Below are positions 43,163-55,415 of a DNA stretch of 64,000 nucleotides, piece after piece. The stretch spans positions 8,742,001-8,806,000 of the forward strand of contig CM065304.1 of assembly GCA_033032175.1 (NCBI GenBank), read 5' to 3'. The number at the start of each line of letters is the position of its first letter. Within the stretch, counting starts at the first letter, position 1. The notes under the pieces are model-generated. The model had not been told where the DNA came from, ran no database searches, and was given only the letters and a program-made list of their open reading frames with translations. The stretch is from Saturnia japonica (taxonomy: Eukaryota > Arthropoda > Insecta > Lepidoptera > Saturniidae). The position numbers and the translations under genes were made by a program.

Positions 43163-44123
43163 ATATTATTAAATTTATTTAATATTAATATTATTAAATA
43201 CGGTCTATTGAGAGACTACATATATCTTTTCTGTCTTTAAATTTGATATTATTATTGGTTAATATGATACAACCCCCACCGACAGCGATTGTACGATTAT
43301 AAACACTAGCAACTGAAAAGTGTGTTATATTAAATATCATCTTATCAGGTTTAAGCCAGGTTTCTGTAAAACATAATATATCTAGTCTCTCTCTGTGTAA
43401 TAATAATTATATATCTAATATTTTGCCGGAGAAGCGACTGATATATTGATGGTATACTGTTATGTTACCCTGCTCCTTTGTCATATTTATTGGTTTAAAA
43501 AATTTATCACAGTATCATTAGTCAAACTGTATGACACTGCTGAGTCACTTAACAGATTTATATTATATGCTATCAATATAGCTATATCACGTATATATTT
43601 TTTGGGAAGAAACATTCTTTCCCGAGTTAACATAAAATTATTAATAAACTTATTAATATCAAAACATATAAATTGGTCACTGTGACGACATGTCAGATTA
43701 TGTAGACTATTATTTAACATCTTAATGTTATTATTTTTTTGTTTTAATATGGGAAAGCACACAACATTATTTTTCCCACATCCAATTTCAACAGTTTTTC
43801 TGATGAAATATATAAAACATTTTTTTAATACCTAAACTATTTCCTATTAAAATTACAATATTACATTGCTTCTCAAAATCAGTATTAAAATTTTTATCAA
43901 TAATTTGATTGTAAGTTGCACCTGGCATACAATAATTAATAATTTTTCCTTTCAACCTCTGGGCCAACATTGACCCTATACCCTTACCCATTCTGTAACT
44001 AATAACTATAGTTTTCGATACAGCATTGACATCAACACCTCCATGGCTTAGAGAATTATTACTAATATTTGATTTGTTGCAATTTAAAACCTGTTCATAT
44101 TGTAAGGACTGGTCTAAGTCGCA
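43163..44123 (-). pseudogene. CR1/L2-like LINE fragment: ORF1 end and ORF2 start
   Basis: On the minus strand a decayed ORF1 reads MLAQRLKGKIINYCMPGATY and IVILIGNSLGIKK, then HSDQFICFDINKFINNF, resembling the SGNH-esterase-like domain found in ORF1 of some CR1/L2-type elements. The usual GDS serine motif is altered here (ISYRMGKG). ORF1 stops at 43489-43487, and three bases on an ATG at 43484 opens ORF2 with the endonuclease start (LDILCFTETWLKPDK, Glu motif; AVGGGCIIL). Stops and frameshifts occur. Both ends are cut at R1 sequence. The SGNH reading is inference from pattern. Confidence 0.6.
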
Positions 44124-45480
44124 GCAAGCGGAGGGCACCTGGTCCGGACGGAGTGCGGGCCAATTGTTAGGAGTAGCGTTGGGCCACATGGGGGTAGAGC
44201 TTCGGGAGCTGTTCGACCGCTGTTTGCTGGCCGGATGGTTCCTGAAGCTCTGGAAGGTGGGGCGACTCTGCCTTCTGACAAAGGAAGGTCGCTCTCCGGA
44301 CTGCCCGTCCTCATACCGGCCCCTGGTGTTGCTGGATGACACGGGAAAAATGTTGGAACGGATAATTGCCTCCCGAGTCATTCGACACATGAAGGAGTTG
44401 GGGCCGGTACTTTCGGATTAGCAGTTCGTCTTCCGGAGAGAGCGCTCCACTTTGGACGCCCTCTCCACCCTAAAGGCGTGGTCTGCGGAGGCAACCCAGG
44501 AGGGAGGTAGGCTGTTGGCGTTGTCGATTGACATTGACAATGCCTTCAACAGTTTGCCGCATGGTGTCATCCGAGAGGCACTCCGGTTTTTCAGGGTGCC
44601 CTTGTACCTGTGGCGACTGTAGGAGGACTACCTCTAAGACAGGGAGGTCGTCTTTGCGGACGGCCAGGGAGTTGTGGCCCGGTGCCACGTTGGGTGTGGT
44701 GTTCCACAGGGGTCGGTGTTGGGGCCGCTCCTGTGGAACATGGGCTACGACTGGGTGCTTCGCGTAGCACCCCCGGAAAGAGTCCGTCATTTGCTACGCA
44801 GAGGACACCCTGATCGTAGCCCGAAGGGGGAGTTTTACAGAGTTGGCGCGCCCTGCCACAAAGGGCACAGCCCTCGTGGTCGGGCGCATACTGTCGTTGG
44901 GCCTCAGGGTTGCGGCGGAGAAGACCGAGTCCCTACTTTTTCATGGGCCTCGATGTGGGCCGCCTCCTGGGGCCCATATATACGTAGAGGGTGTTAGCGT
45001 GTTAGCCCAGATGAATTATGATTATCTGGGCTTCATCTTGGACGGGCTTTGGTGGTTCGAGTCCCACTTTAAGGGGCTCGAACCGCGGATATTGGTAGCG
45101 GCGGCGGACCTCGGTCGGCTTCTCCCGAACTCGGGGGAGCCGGGCGCGAGCTATCACCGTTTGTTTGCGTGGGTTGTGCGGAGTATGGCCGTCTATGGGG
45201 GCGATGCGAGCTGCGTGCTGCGCAGCATCTTCTGGCGCTGAGAGTAATTCTAGGATACCGATCGGTGTCCGCGGGGGAGGCCTGTCTCGGTCCTGCCTGG
45301 GCCCGTCTCTCCATTGCACAGGTTCGGTGGACGGAGGAGACAGCTAGGGTGTACTAAGCTCTCTCCTACTTAGGCCGGGGCTCGGTTTAGCCGGATCGGC
45401 TGCCGGGGCGACGCTGTTGTATGCCACCGCAGATCCCGCGTCGCTCCATTGTGGCGGCGGATGGTACACCGTGGAGTTTT
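44124..45480 (+). pseudogene. R1-like ORF2, reverse transcriptase part
   Basis: Legible: WKVGRLCLLTKEGRSPDCPS, YRPLVLLDDTGKMLERI, LSIDIDNAFNS, GVPQGSVLGPLLWNMGYDWV, then EKTESLLFHGPRCGPPPGAH. The YADD box is lost by a frameshift near 44785. Stops are at 44419 (TAG), 44620 (TAG) and 44635-44637 (TAA), the last at the same codon position as the TAG in the other copy (10857). The endonuclease is missing. Non-functional. Confidence 0.85.
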
Positions 45481-45570
45481 AGTGAGTAGGAGTCTCACAT
45501 AACCACTTGTCCCCCCGGGCGGGTGTGTAACCGTGACGGGATTTTCCACGATAAAAAAAAACACAAAAAA

Positions 45571-46060
45571 GTTTAGCCACAGTCTGTGAAGCCTGGCCGA
45601 CCTCAGACCACGACCTTTTTAACACGTTCTTGTTGTACGTGATCCACTTTTCATCGCCAGTTACCAATCTCTACTAAAACGGTTCGGTTTCAATACGTCT
45701 CAAAAATTAATAGCAAAAGAGTACTCAGTTCATAAGGTTTCTTTCAGTGAGCTCGTGTGGCACCCAAATATCGAGCTTTTTGGTATAGCCAGCTTTCTTC
45801 AAATGGGTTAAAACTGTTTTGTGGTCAATTTCCAGCTCTTCAGCTACATGGTAACTACTGATATGCCGATCTTGCTCCACTTTTACAAAAATGGCGTCCA
45901 TTTTATTCGTAACAGGGCGACCAGAGCGAGGTGCATTTTTAACATCAAAATTTCCGGTCTGAAAACGTTTGAACCAACTTTGTACTACTCTTACTGACAC
46001 TGCATTAGGTCCATAAATATTAAAAAAAAATTTCGCTGCTTGAGTTACATTTTTGCCTTT
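45571..46060 (-). pseudogene. mariner transposase, N-terminal fragment
   Basis: The minus strand shows the paired HTH region (VVQSWFKRFQTGNFDVKNAP, GRPVT), then TVLTHLKKAGYTKKLDIWVP and HELTERNLMN, and the first catalytic motif VTGDEKWITY, ending at GQASQTVAK. Stops interrupt between MN and VTGDEKW. The sequence breaks exactly where the R1-like A-rich tail begins (45570), so the catalytic C-terminal half is missing. It belongs to the mariner (D34D) group. Confidence 0.8.
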
Positions 46061-46559
46061 TTGTAATAATATTTTTACATGTATCGAATTTCTTCATTAG
46101 ATTCACTTATTAACAGAAAGAAAAACAAATGAAAAATAGCGGGAAAAAACTTTATAATTTTTATTTTTTTATTTTTAATGTTACCAAAACCAGCCAGATA
46201 CAAATATTACAGCCAAAGAAACTTTATAACAAGTTTATACATACGTTATGCGAACATATTTTTCCCCCGACCTAATATATAGATATCGTTTCAAATAAAA
46301 AAATTATATCATATACGTACATTGTTTTCTTTTAATTTAAATGTAATAGAATACTCTTTAGTATTATAATATAAATGTATGTTGTATTTTATTTCATTTG
46401 CGCTTAGACTCCCCTTTTGCGTTACAACTTCTTTTAAATATCCTGTCTCATTGAATTTTGGCTTTTGTGTTAGGTACTATTTTTTTATTGATGTTTTTTT
46501 TTTAAAGTTGGTATTGATATTTACACTATAAGTATAAAAAGCTACCTCTAAAATATGGA
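46061..46559. other. AT-rich non-coding stretch
   Basis: No terminal inverted repeat of the mariner could be fixed here, and no gene is seen. Confidence 0.35.
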
Positions 46560-46808
46560 AAGACAATGACCATTGGGGTAACTAGCGAATATTCCTAGGG
46601 GACAGCTAGCCAGGTGATGAGCAACTAAAAGCCACACGGTACATTCCTTCAATACTATCGATTTTTCTAGGAAGGGCGAAGCAACCCCGATCGACATGGA
46701 AGTTAAGGACCCCGGAGGCACGTAAGGAAGCGTGGCTGCCGCTCGATCCATCCATCCCACTTGAAAAAATCCCGAACATCACCACAAGTAGCGACAGCTC
46801 GACGCCGT

Positions 46809-46905
46809 GATGGAGGATGGACTGTTGCGCCTGCGCGGACGTATCGACGCGGCGCAATGCATAGAAGCAGGCCGCAAGCGACCGATCGTGCTGGACGAAA
46901 CTGAT
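46809..46905 (+). pseudogene. Possible BEL/Pao LTR-retrotransposon remnant
   Basis: A short + strand frame reads MEDGLLRLRGRIDAAQCIEA then GRKRPIVLD, which resembles the segment before the integrase zinc-binding region in BEL/Pao polyproteins. A stop follows. The GC-richer DNA around it (46560-46970) may belong to the same relic. No LTR, protease or reverse transcriptase was found. Confidence 0.35.
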
Positions 46906-46970
46906 TAGTTTCGTGGGGTGCTGGGTGGTAGTGATCACCCTGCTTCTCCCTTCATTACGCCTATGGCGAT

Positions 46971-48984
46971 GATAAATCTATTTTTTTATTTAGTGGCTAT
47001 GTTGTCTAACGAAGTTTTATACTAATTCATTATGAAAATTTGTAGTATCTACCTACCGCTCGAATCCGACATCGAGAGTGAATGTAAACTATACAAATTT
47101 TTTCTGTATATAATACTTACCTACATATATTTCTTGAAACACGCCGGCGCGGCGGCGGCTTGTGACTCATATAATGTTTATTTCGAAGTGATTCATGTTA
47201 GGAACGACGCTGAAAATGCTCTTGTGAATAATTTTACGTTATTATTGTCCGTGCTCATTTAAGGTATTTGTTTATGTACAGTTTACTTTTACATTTAAAA
47301 ACTTTCTTAACTTCTTATATGGCAATAATTAAAATACTTTACCGAGTAAGTAACATTCCCTTCTGAGTCTTATAAACGTTCGATAAATCAAATCCAAGTG
47401 AACTAGCTGAGATAATTTTTAACGTATAACACATCAATAAATTGCTTTATTGCCACAATTGTTTAAAAAAATATTATAGGCTATAATATATATTGCGTTT
47501 TATAAAGTGTCCCCTTACACTTGTCTATCTGTCGAGTTTACGCTTGTTAGACGATATGATATCGACTACCAGCCAGCCCCGGATCTACGATTTTTCTGAA
47601 CCGGGGCTGAAACTTGATAGTTGCGCCCCCTCTTTTGTAGCGTTTGAGATAAATTGTTAAAAACACTTTTTGTGATCGGGACAATAAGAACCCTTTAATA
47701 AATCACTTTTCACTCTTCTAACTTTTTTATTTGTGTAACTTCGTGTGAACTTATTTTATAAATTCGTAATGAACGCTTAAAATGTGGGTAAAAACCACCT
47801 GGGCGTTTTAAAATCAAATCAATAATTGATAGACGCTGGATGCTAGATGCTTTGTGAATTAAGTTGCGGTTTTTTTATCAACCATATTTATTATTATGAT
47901 TTTAGTAGCCTCCTCCCTAGCTCCGGGGCTGTGACCAGCGATGGATTACCAGTCTCTCGATGGTCACCGTTGTATTGTATTGTACTATGTTTACCATCAA
48001 TCACAATACCGTCACTTTGCCATGCTACAATAAAAAATAAAATAGACAAAGCAGTCATGAGGACTGCCGACAGAAGTGAAAATTTTTGTTATTTTTGGAT
48101 ATCCAAATTAATTGTTTAATTATTATTAATATTAATATTTTTTGTTTGTTTAATTTTTAGGTTATATTGCTACAAAAACTCTGTTTATCGTTAACACGTC
48201 ACGTGACACTGTCGATAACGACTTACATGAATTTACTCCCTATCCAAATCTTCCTATAGAAGTTTTCACTTCAAAAATTAATTGGATTTTGGTTAAATCA
48301 GCAACTAATACTAAATTATATAAAGGAAAGGATATCAGTAACACTTAACGGATTAAATATCATATAACTAGTGGAAATGAATGCATGAAGAATGAAGTAC
48401 ATATTTTGAATTTTTCAAATTAATATTAGTTAGTTTAATTAATATCAAATAAAGTACTATGTGATTAAGAAATGCATATGTATTACAGCTTTATTAATTC
48501 GCTCCATTAATATGAATGTCACATTTCGCTATCCACCACGCAGTTGTCGTCATTGTTCTGCCAACGGTGTCATCGACATTCTTTATAAATAAAACTGGAT
48601 AGAAACGGCCCGTTCGTTTTAAATGTCATTGTGTTAATTTCATATATTCATTATGAGTAGCGAAAGTTAAGATATAGAGTAGATATTTACGCAAAAATTA
48701 AAGTAAACCAAAATCGTTGACATCTTTATTAAAATGAAAACAGCATCAAATAAAATTTAAAAAAATATTGAAGTAAATCATGTTTTTTGTAACTATTTAT
48801 TAAAATTTAATTTTATCACAAAATTTAATCATAATTCGATACAATTAGAACTCATAATTATGTTAGGTTGTTCCAAACATTAAACTAAAATTCGTAGGAA
48901 TGTAAGGTTTTAGTAACACATCAACTACATGTTCCAGATATTACACAAACTGGGTATATATTCAGAACTTAAGCATGATGCATA
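46971..48984. other. Non-coding stretch
   Basis: Patches near 47570-47650 and 47900-47990 have somewhat higher GC content and look like old repeat pieces. No exon is supported. Confidence 0.35.
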
Positions 48985-48986
48985 TA

Positions 48987-51005
48987 CAGTGTAAACTCTT
49001 TATAACGAAACTCAAGGGACTGAGCATTATATTATTTTTGTCGTTATAGAGAGTTATCGTTATATGGAGTGACAAAAAAACAACCAAATTAACAAGAATT
49101 TTAAATATGTATGTCTTAGATAATAAATGCTTATAAATTATTTTTTACACATATAGTCTGATAACTTTGTCGGATGTTTTTTGCTATGCCAGCACTTGTT
49201 TAGTATTATTTTATGTATTCTATTCATATCTAGATATGTGGTGGAATCGTCTTGATTAAACAACAAAAAACTTTCTACCAACTTAGCGGCATCTAGGGCT
49301 TGTTGAATTGTTGGTGGTGATTCGGCTTTGTCCACTTGATCATCTTTTTCATCTTGATTATCGGGTGTTTCCTGACTTTTTGACACTAAATCAACAATTT
49401 GTTCATCTGTAAGTGTACCAGTTGTGGCTACATCCTCATCTATATTTTCGTACGATTGTAGATCTTCGTTAAAATTGTTTGGTATGTTGAACTGGCTTAT
49501 CCATTCACTCAGTGGTAGATTGTCTTCACTGTCAAATTGGTTCGTTTCTTGGTTACTACATAATCCAGCATGTCGAAAAAAATGTTGGATAGTGGCTGCT
49601 GTTACCTCTTGCTAGACTTTTGATAAGGAGTTCATTGCTTGTAGCATGTTGATCGAGACCTTGCCGTCAGTTTCGATCATATCTATCAACATTTTCCGTC
49701 TATAGTGGCCCTTTAGGCTTTTAATTACACTCTGATCCATTGGTTGTAAAATACTGGTTGTATTATCTGGGAAAAATGCTAACACTATGTTTCGAAAATT
49801 AGATATGGTTGGGTGAGCAGGACAATTGTCTACTAGAAGCAAGATTTTCCGTGATTTAAATTCAGCATCCCATTTTCTCACTTCCTCTTCAAAAATCTGC
49901 GATGTCATCCAAACTGACTTGTTTGCTTTGTACGTAACTGGCAACTTCAACTTCAACTGGCAACTGGTTCTTGAAACACCGACGGTTTTTCGATTTGCCT
50001 TTAACTAAGAGCTTTCTTTTTTCCGTGCCACTCATATTGGCAGCCACTAGAACTGTAATACGCTCTTTAGACAGTTTTCCTCCAACACATTTTCCCCCTT
50101 TGAATTTTAAAGTTTTGTCGGGAGTCAACTTGAAAAAAAGGCCAGTTTCATCTGGATTAAAATGTCTTCTGGTGAGTACTTCATCTTTAATTTAGGCCAC
50201 ACTGTACTAATCCAATTGTTAGTCACATTCATATCGACATCCCGCACCTCTCCGTTCATTTTACCGTACGTAATTTGGTGACGGTGCTTAAATTTTCCGA
50301 GCCAAACTTCAGATGCTTTAAAGTCAATTATGCCAAGTTGGTTGGCAAACTTTTCAGCCTTAGCTTTTACAATTGGCCCCGAGATGGGTACATTATTCTG
50401 GCCCTGATTGTTAAACCACGACAACAATGCATGATCTAAGTCTTCGAATTTTGGCTTTCTTAATTTTTTATAAGAGTTTCCTTTCAGTGCCGCCTGTAGA
50501 ATTGTTTTTTGGTTTTTCCAAATGGTAGCAACAGACTTATTAACACATTACAGATTGACTTAGTTCAAAACGCCTTCCAACGTCACTTTTATTTTCTCCC
50601 TTTTCAATCGCACGTATCATACAATCTTTTTCGTCAACACTAATCGCTTTCCGTTTACTGGCCATGTTAACAGTTTCAAAGTAGGTTTACGACTGATAAT
50701 ACGATAACACAAACAATGCGTCATACTACACGTGTTCAAGGCAATTAAGGATAACAAAAGCTAGACCGACCTCGGATGTTTCGGAGCTTCAAAGTCTTTT
50801 GTTACCTGATAATAAATAATAATACCGATAATAAATATTTACTGTTTAAAAATATGAACACATTTCTTCGTAATAGAGAATGGCGTATCGCTATAAAGAG
50901 TGTTTCAATATGTGGGTTTTAACGCAAACCAACCAAGTTGGGCTCACTTCAACGTTATAGGGAGTTTATCGTTATAAAGGATAACGTTATAAAGAGTTTA
51001 CACTA
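48987..51005 (-). mobile_element. Tigger/pogo DNA transposon, near full length
   Basis: 2,019 bp between TA dinucleotides at 48985-48986 and 51006-51007. Ends CAGTGTAAACTCTTTATAAC and its inverse, with further GTCGTTATAGAGAGTTATCG sub-terminal repeats. It encodes the transposase relic at 49150-50665 and is the parent type of the 671-bp derivative at 31836-32506. Confidence 0.9.
49150..50665 (-). pseudogene. Tigger/pogo transposase pseudogene
   Basis: A cut-and-paste enzyme related to CENP-B and jerky proteins. It starts MASKRKAISV at 50665 with an N-terminal HTH (IRAIEKGENKSDVGRRFELS), then the CENP-B-type HTH (WFNNQGQNNVPISGPIVKAK; FKASEVWLGKFKHRH), then DDE motifs: NPDETGLFFK, LLVDNCPAHP and a final Asp in ILQPMDQSVI. 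A Glu/Asp-rich tail (QETPDNQDEKDDQVDKAE) ends it. Lesions: a frameshift with stops near 50550, frame changes near 50128 and 49950, and a stop at 49612-49614. It resembles a recently dead copy since most of the length is legible. Confidence 0.87.
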
Positions 51006-51007
51006 TA

Positions 51008-53389
51008 ATTCATGAACATACTTATAGATGCTCGATAAATATAAATATAGAGGAATTTATCGAAACCCGATTTTTTTTCAGGTTTTGGATAATGAGCTAA
51101 AATTCAGGTAGTCTTCCAAAATAACATAAGAAGTAACTTTATGACACGATCACCGGTTCAGAAAATATCACAGACATCAAAACGAGCCGACAAGAAACTC
51201 GATCGGGTTCATCAATTTTTATTGAATTATGTAGGTTATTTATATATTTAATAATTATATAATTTTTAGTGGTTGCATAAAGGTTGAGTCAGAGTAATTT
51301 CTAGACATCACTCTCTTTCACGTAATGATCTAACCAACTATTTGATAGTAAAACCGGCTGGAACTTATTGTCCGGTAAATCGGAATACATTTTTCAAGTT
51401 ACAATATTTATTAATATTTTGTTTGAAATATTTTAATTGAATACGTAAAAGAAGAAAATTTCCTAAATTAAATTAATTTTTCATGTTTTTCTATAGTTTG
51501 TGAAATTCATTTCTAACACGTTTCATAAAAATATACCACCCAGCAAAGTGTAGAGTCTTTTACCTATGTGAGAAAATCTCCATAAATGATGTAGATATAG
51601 TAAGGTATCTTATTGAATTTTCTATTAGAAAGATAGAAAAAAATAAGAAAATTATTTAAATACTTCAGCTGTATATGAATATCACAAGAAGAGATCGAAT
51701 TGTTGGCGGTGCGGCGCACCCGGTGACTCTTTTATGACGGCTACGGGCGTAAAGATCGAAATAGAATTTATCGGGTGCGAAACCGATGACTGGCCAACAT
51801 ACATTATGGAAATACGCTTAAATTTTAACGCTTCACGTCGTGCTGTTCTAGAATTTTCAGTTCAATGTTGATGTTTATTGAATTTATTTATATTGCTACA
51901 GATTCGCGCTCGTTGATGTATATTTATTGATGAATATAATCCTAATAATGAAGGCCTTTTAGCTTCTCTGTTTATAATATTACTGATAAATACAAATTAA
52001 CGCCCGTATTCGAAACTTTTTGCTAACCTTATGACTAGTATTTTCAAAGATTAGCGCCTTCAAACAAACAAAAAAAAAAACTTTTGAACTTAATAATAAT
52101 AATATTAGTAAGCATTTCTAATTCCGTGTTTCATTTTTAGTTTTTTTTTTAATGACAACAGCTTCAGTTAAAAGTCTATTTAAATTAAATACTAATAAGA
52201 TCTACAACCTCGTACTGCTGAAAAACAAAATACAATAAAGAGATAACAGTCATTCATAATAAAAGTCACACTCAGTAATATCAAAATTACATACAGTTTT
52301 GTAATAATATATGAAAAAATTATTTAATAAATTATGCATATAATGGTATCCATATAATAGTAAACAATGGTCCTGGTCACGTTTTTGAACATAGGTACAT
52401 TATTTAAAACATTGCTATTATAATAACATTAAATTACCTTATTTTTTGTGGCTTTAATATCAAAATTAGTTATTAGGTATATGTACACCTATAAGGTGCA
52501 GCGGACTTTTAAAAATATTTCTAGTGATTTTTACCGAGTTTAAGTTGTTTTTAAGTTATAAGCGTATAACAGACAGACAGATGAACAGATCGAGAGACGT
52601 TGGAGAATATAAGGATAGTACACAAACAATATTTACAATAATGTACTGTATATAATGTAATCAATACGGGGCCCTCAGGTTGCCAGTTCTACTCGCTACT
52701 TCTCCGATTTAAAAAAAATCTCATGACATTACATTATTATTACTCGTACTAATATCGTACTCGTATTATATTTCTCTGGAATTTTATATCATCATTGTGT
52801 ATAGTTCTCTGCCATGTTTTGTCTATATAACATAGTTTTAAGTTTTGACATTATATTCCGATATCATAATTGAAGTCTTTATTAATTATACTACTATTTA
52901 AAAATAAATACTATATTTTTTGAAGATAAATAATTTATCTTATTTATAATGCTTAATATTAAATATTAATATAATTTATTGTATCAATAAAATAGCCAAC
53001 AGTTTTAGATAACTTATGAGGATTTTAGTATAATCACAATAATATCCGCTACATTAGTTAAGATCACAGAAGTTTTACTTCAAATATGTTTAAAGTTTAT
53101 ACACACATTTTTTTGTATATATAAAAATCTCTTGTACTGCATAATATGAATATGGGATACAGGTATTATTTCAAAATAAATAGAAAGTAATTACTTTTCA
53201 CGAACTGTATTATTTCTACTTCTAATTAACAATGTAACATATCTACAAAGCATTATTCTTAAATAATAAAATTCTAAATCAACTGACTTCTTAACGACAT
53301 TCTATTCGTGAGATAATAAATATAATAAAAGATTTTCAACGCGACACATAAACGCGTTGGAAAAGCTACAGTATTATTAATTTCAGCTT
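51008..53389. other. AT-rich non-coding stretch
   Basis: No gene found in 2.4 kb. 51140-51205 (ACGAGCCGACAAGAAACTCG) and 51705-51800 (GGCGGTGCGGCGCACCCGG) look like fragments of old interspersed repeats. Confidence 0.4.
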
Positions 53390-53560
53390 CAACGTATTCG
53401 GCGGATGGTGACTCACTGCGGGACAGGAGGTGGCTGGAAAGGAGTCCAGGGGGGAGACGCGGAAAGCATTCGGCCCACTTCGCCCAGGTACGAATATAAC
53501 CGAATAATTTCCCACCTGCGTCGACGCACACTGAAAATCGGGACACGTACAGTCACAATT
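53390..53560. repeat. GC-rich segment, probable repeat fragment
   Basis: It contains GGTGACTCACTGCGGGACAG and CATTCGGCCCACTTCGCCCA in otherwise AT-rich DNA. A minus-strand frame (53366-53602) covers it but shows no known domain, and AG/GT sites around it are not convincing. Confidence 0.3.
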
Positions 53561-53669
53561 AAAACTGTTTTGTATTTCAGTATTATTATAATTTTCGTAC
53601 AAACTTTTAAAATGACTATATATTAGATTTTTTTTTCATACTATTTATAATTTTTTTATTCTTGTTTTT

Positions 53670-53920
53670 AAATGTGGCAAACAAACATACTGTCCGCCTG
53701 ATTGTAAGCGGCTACTGTAGCCTATAGACACATATAATACCAGGAATCACTAGCGCGTTTCCGACCTTGAACCCCTCTACCCCAAGGAGCTCTGGAAACC
53801 CTACTCACCGCAGAACACAACACAAGGCTATTTGGCTGCGATCTTCGGTAGGGTGCAGGACCCGTCGGACTGCCCTAAGTAGAAAGAAATCTCCAAAGAA
53901 ACTCTGTACTGTTTGTTTCT
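53670..53920. repeat. Interspersed repeat family B copy
   Basis: TGTGGCAAACAAACATACTG, GATTGTAAGCGGCTACTGTA and AGCTCTGGAAACCCTACTCA, ending with AAAGAAATCTCCAAAGAAAC. It is the most complete copy of the family in the window. Confidence 0.5.
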
Positions 53921-54369
53921 AAATAGCTAAATTTATAGCATAGCATAGATTTTATTTTATATTATTTATCAAATTTAATATCTAAAAACCTATATATTTA
54001 ATATTCACCCACATCTATGGCTAAATTTTAGGTACTACGATACAATTAGGGGGTACGGCAGTGCGCCCGCCAAGTCGAGCAGGCCGTACTTTCCTTGTCT
54101 CGAAGCGACTCACGGCACTTTTAACCCCCCTGTAACTTCGTTGTGTATAAAGCAAGGAGTTTGAATTTGTAGAGATCAAGAGTACATACTACAACTAGCT
54201 ATATTGCCAATATACCTTATGGTTTACGAATTATCGCTAGTTAAAGTTCTTTAATTTAGTCACTGACACGCTCACCGATCATCAAAACTCTGAGGTACTT
54301 CTAGCAGTGTTACAAACTTCAAATTTTGAATTTTAGTTTGCATTTAGCCTATAAAGGAAGGAAAAAATA
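53921..54369. other. Non-coding stretch with a GC-rich block
   Basis: 54045-54130 (CGGCAGTGCGCCCGCCAAGT .. CTCGAAGCGACTCACGGC) stands out from its surroundings and leads into the tandem array at 54370. It may be one unit with it. No frame. Confidence 0.35.
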
Positions 54370-54725
54370 AAAAAAATCCGTATTTTCGAAGATCTGACCC
54401 TGACGTGAAACCCAAGTGCCCAGTCAAAATATTAGAGATATCGAAATACCGCCTCAGCAAAATTATTTAATAATCTGGTAAGCGTTTACTGATGACGTAT
54501 AAAATCGAAGGTCTGGAGTACCTGATGTGTAACCTTAAGAACCCCGTCAAACTGTAAGAGCTATCGACATGTCACCTTAAAAAAATATATTTAATAATCT
54601 GAAGAGCGTTTCCTAATGACACATAAAAATCGAAGATCTAGAGTAAATGATGTGGAAATCAAATAGCCCAGCCAAACTGTAGAAGATATTGAAAAAATGC
54701 CGCTTTATTGAAATTGAGTTCTGTG
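54370..54725. repeat. Three degenerate tandem units of about 120 bp
   Basis: Anchors CGAAGATCT / CGAAGGTCT / CGAAGATCT at about 54387, 54506 and 54631 give periods of 119 and 125. Each unit also has a CC..TCAAA or CCAAA block and a TATCGA/ATATTGA block at matching offsets. Confidence 0.6.
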
Positions 54726-55415
54726 AAACACGAAGCCCCCGTTCAGATATATTGTTTTCTAAGCGCATCGTTAAAGCGCTCGGACGTGTGTTCATATGAA
54801 CAGGGCCCAGGGGCAAAATTAAGAGCAACAAACTCAATCAATATGATAGACCTTTTCTGCTTATCGATATTATGAAATTCCAGTATCTAATTTAGAAACT
54901 TCATAATAAACTACAAAAAGAAGTTAATTCCCAAGAAAAACATGTTTTAAAAAAACGGGCCAAATCGATTATTTAGAATCTACTTTGGTTAATTATATGG
55001 GCCTAAAACATTTTAATTAATGACAAGCCAATAAGGTTAATATATTGTTGTTACATGTTGTGTATTATTTTTACCGACTTAAAAACTTTAAACCTCAAAG
55101 AACTTCAATTTCGACTTCAAAGAACTCTTCAAAATTATTGAAGTTGGTTTTATTTTTTGTTAAAAATTATCTTGTTTTTTGTGAAAATATATATTTTGTA
55201 GATGATTACAGAAAATAGACAATAAATTGAGTAGCGTTTTGTCTGCATCTGTAACAGTCCTGAAATAATCTATGATTTAATAATCAGATAGGATGCGCGC
55301 GAAAATATCTTGACATTTCACTTATGATGTAAGACAGTTGGTTAATACACTGGTGTGATAAACATAATTGCTAATTATTCATTTATTACTCTTATTAGAA
55401 GCTTAGAATATTTTT
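54726..55415. other. AT-rich non-coding stretch
   Basis: A family E-like fragment (TTTTACCGACTTAAAAACTT) lies near 55070-55200. Nothing else is recognised. Confidence 0.35.

Larger units (their letters stand above)
42359..45570 (+). mobile_element. Second R1-like LINE copy, interrupted
   Basis: A + strand relative of the element at 9612-14177. The order is an ORF1 part (42359-43162), foreign LINE sequence (43163-44123), reverse transcriptase part (44124-about 45480), then the same 3' end (GAGTCTCACATAACCACT) and an A-rich tail at 45553-45570. About 1.7 kb of R1 sequence, covering the end of ORF1 and the endonuclease, is absent where the foreign piece sits. The 5' end near 42359 is also truncated. 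Confidence 0.85.
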
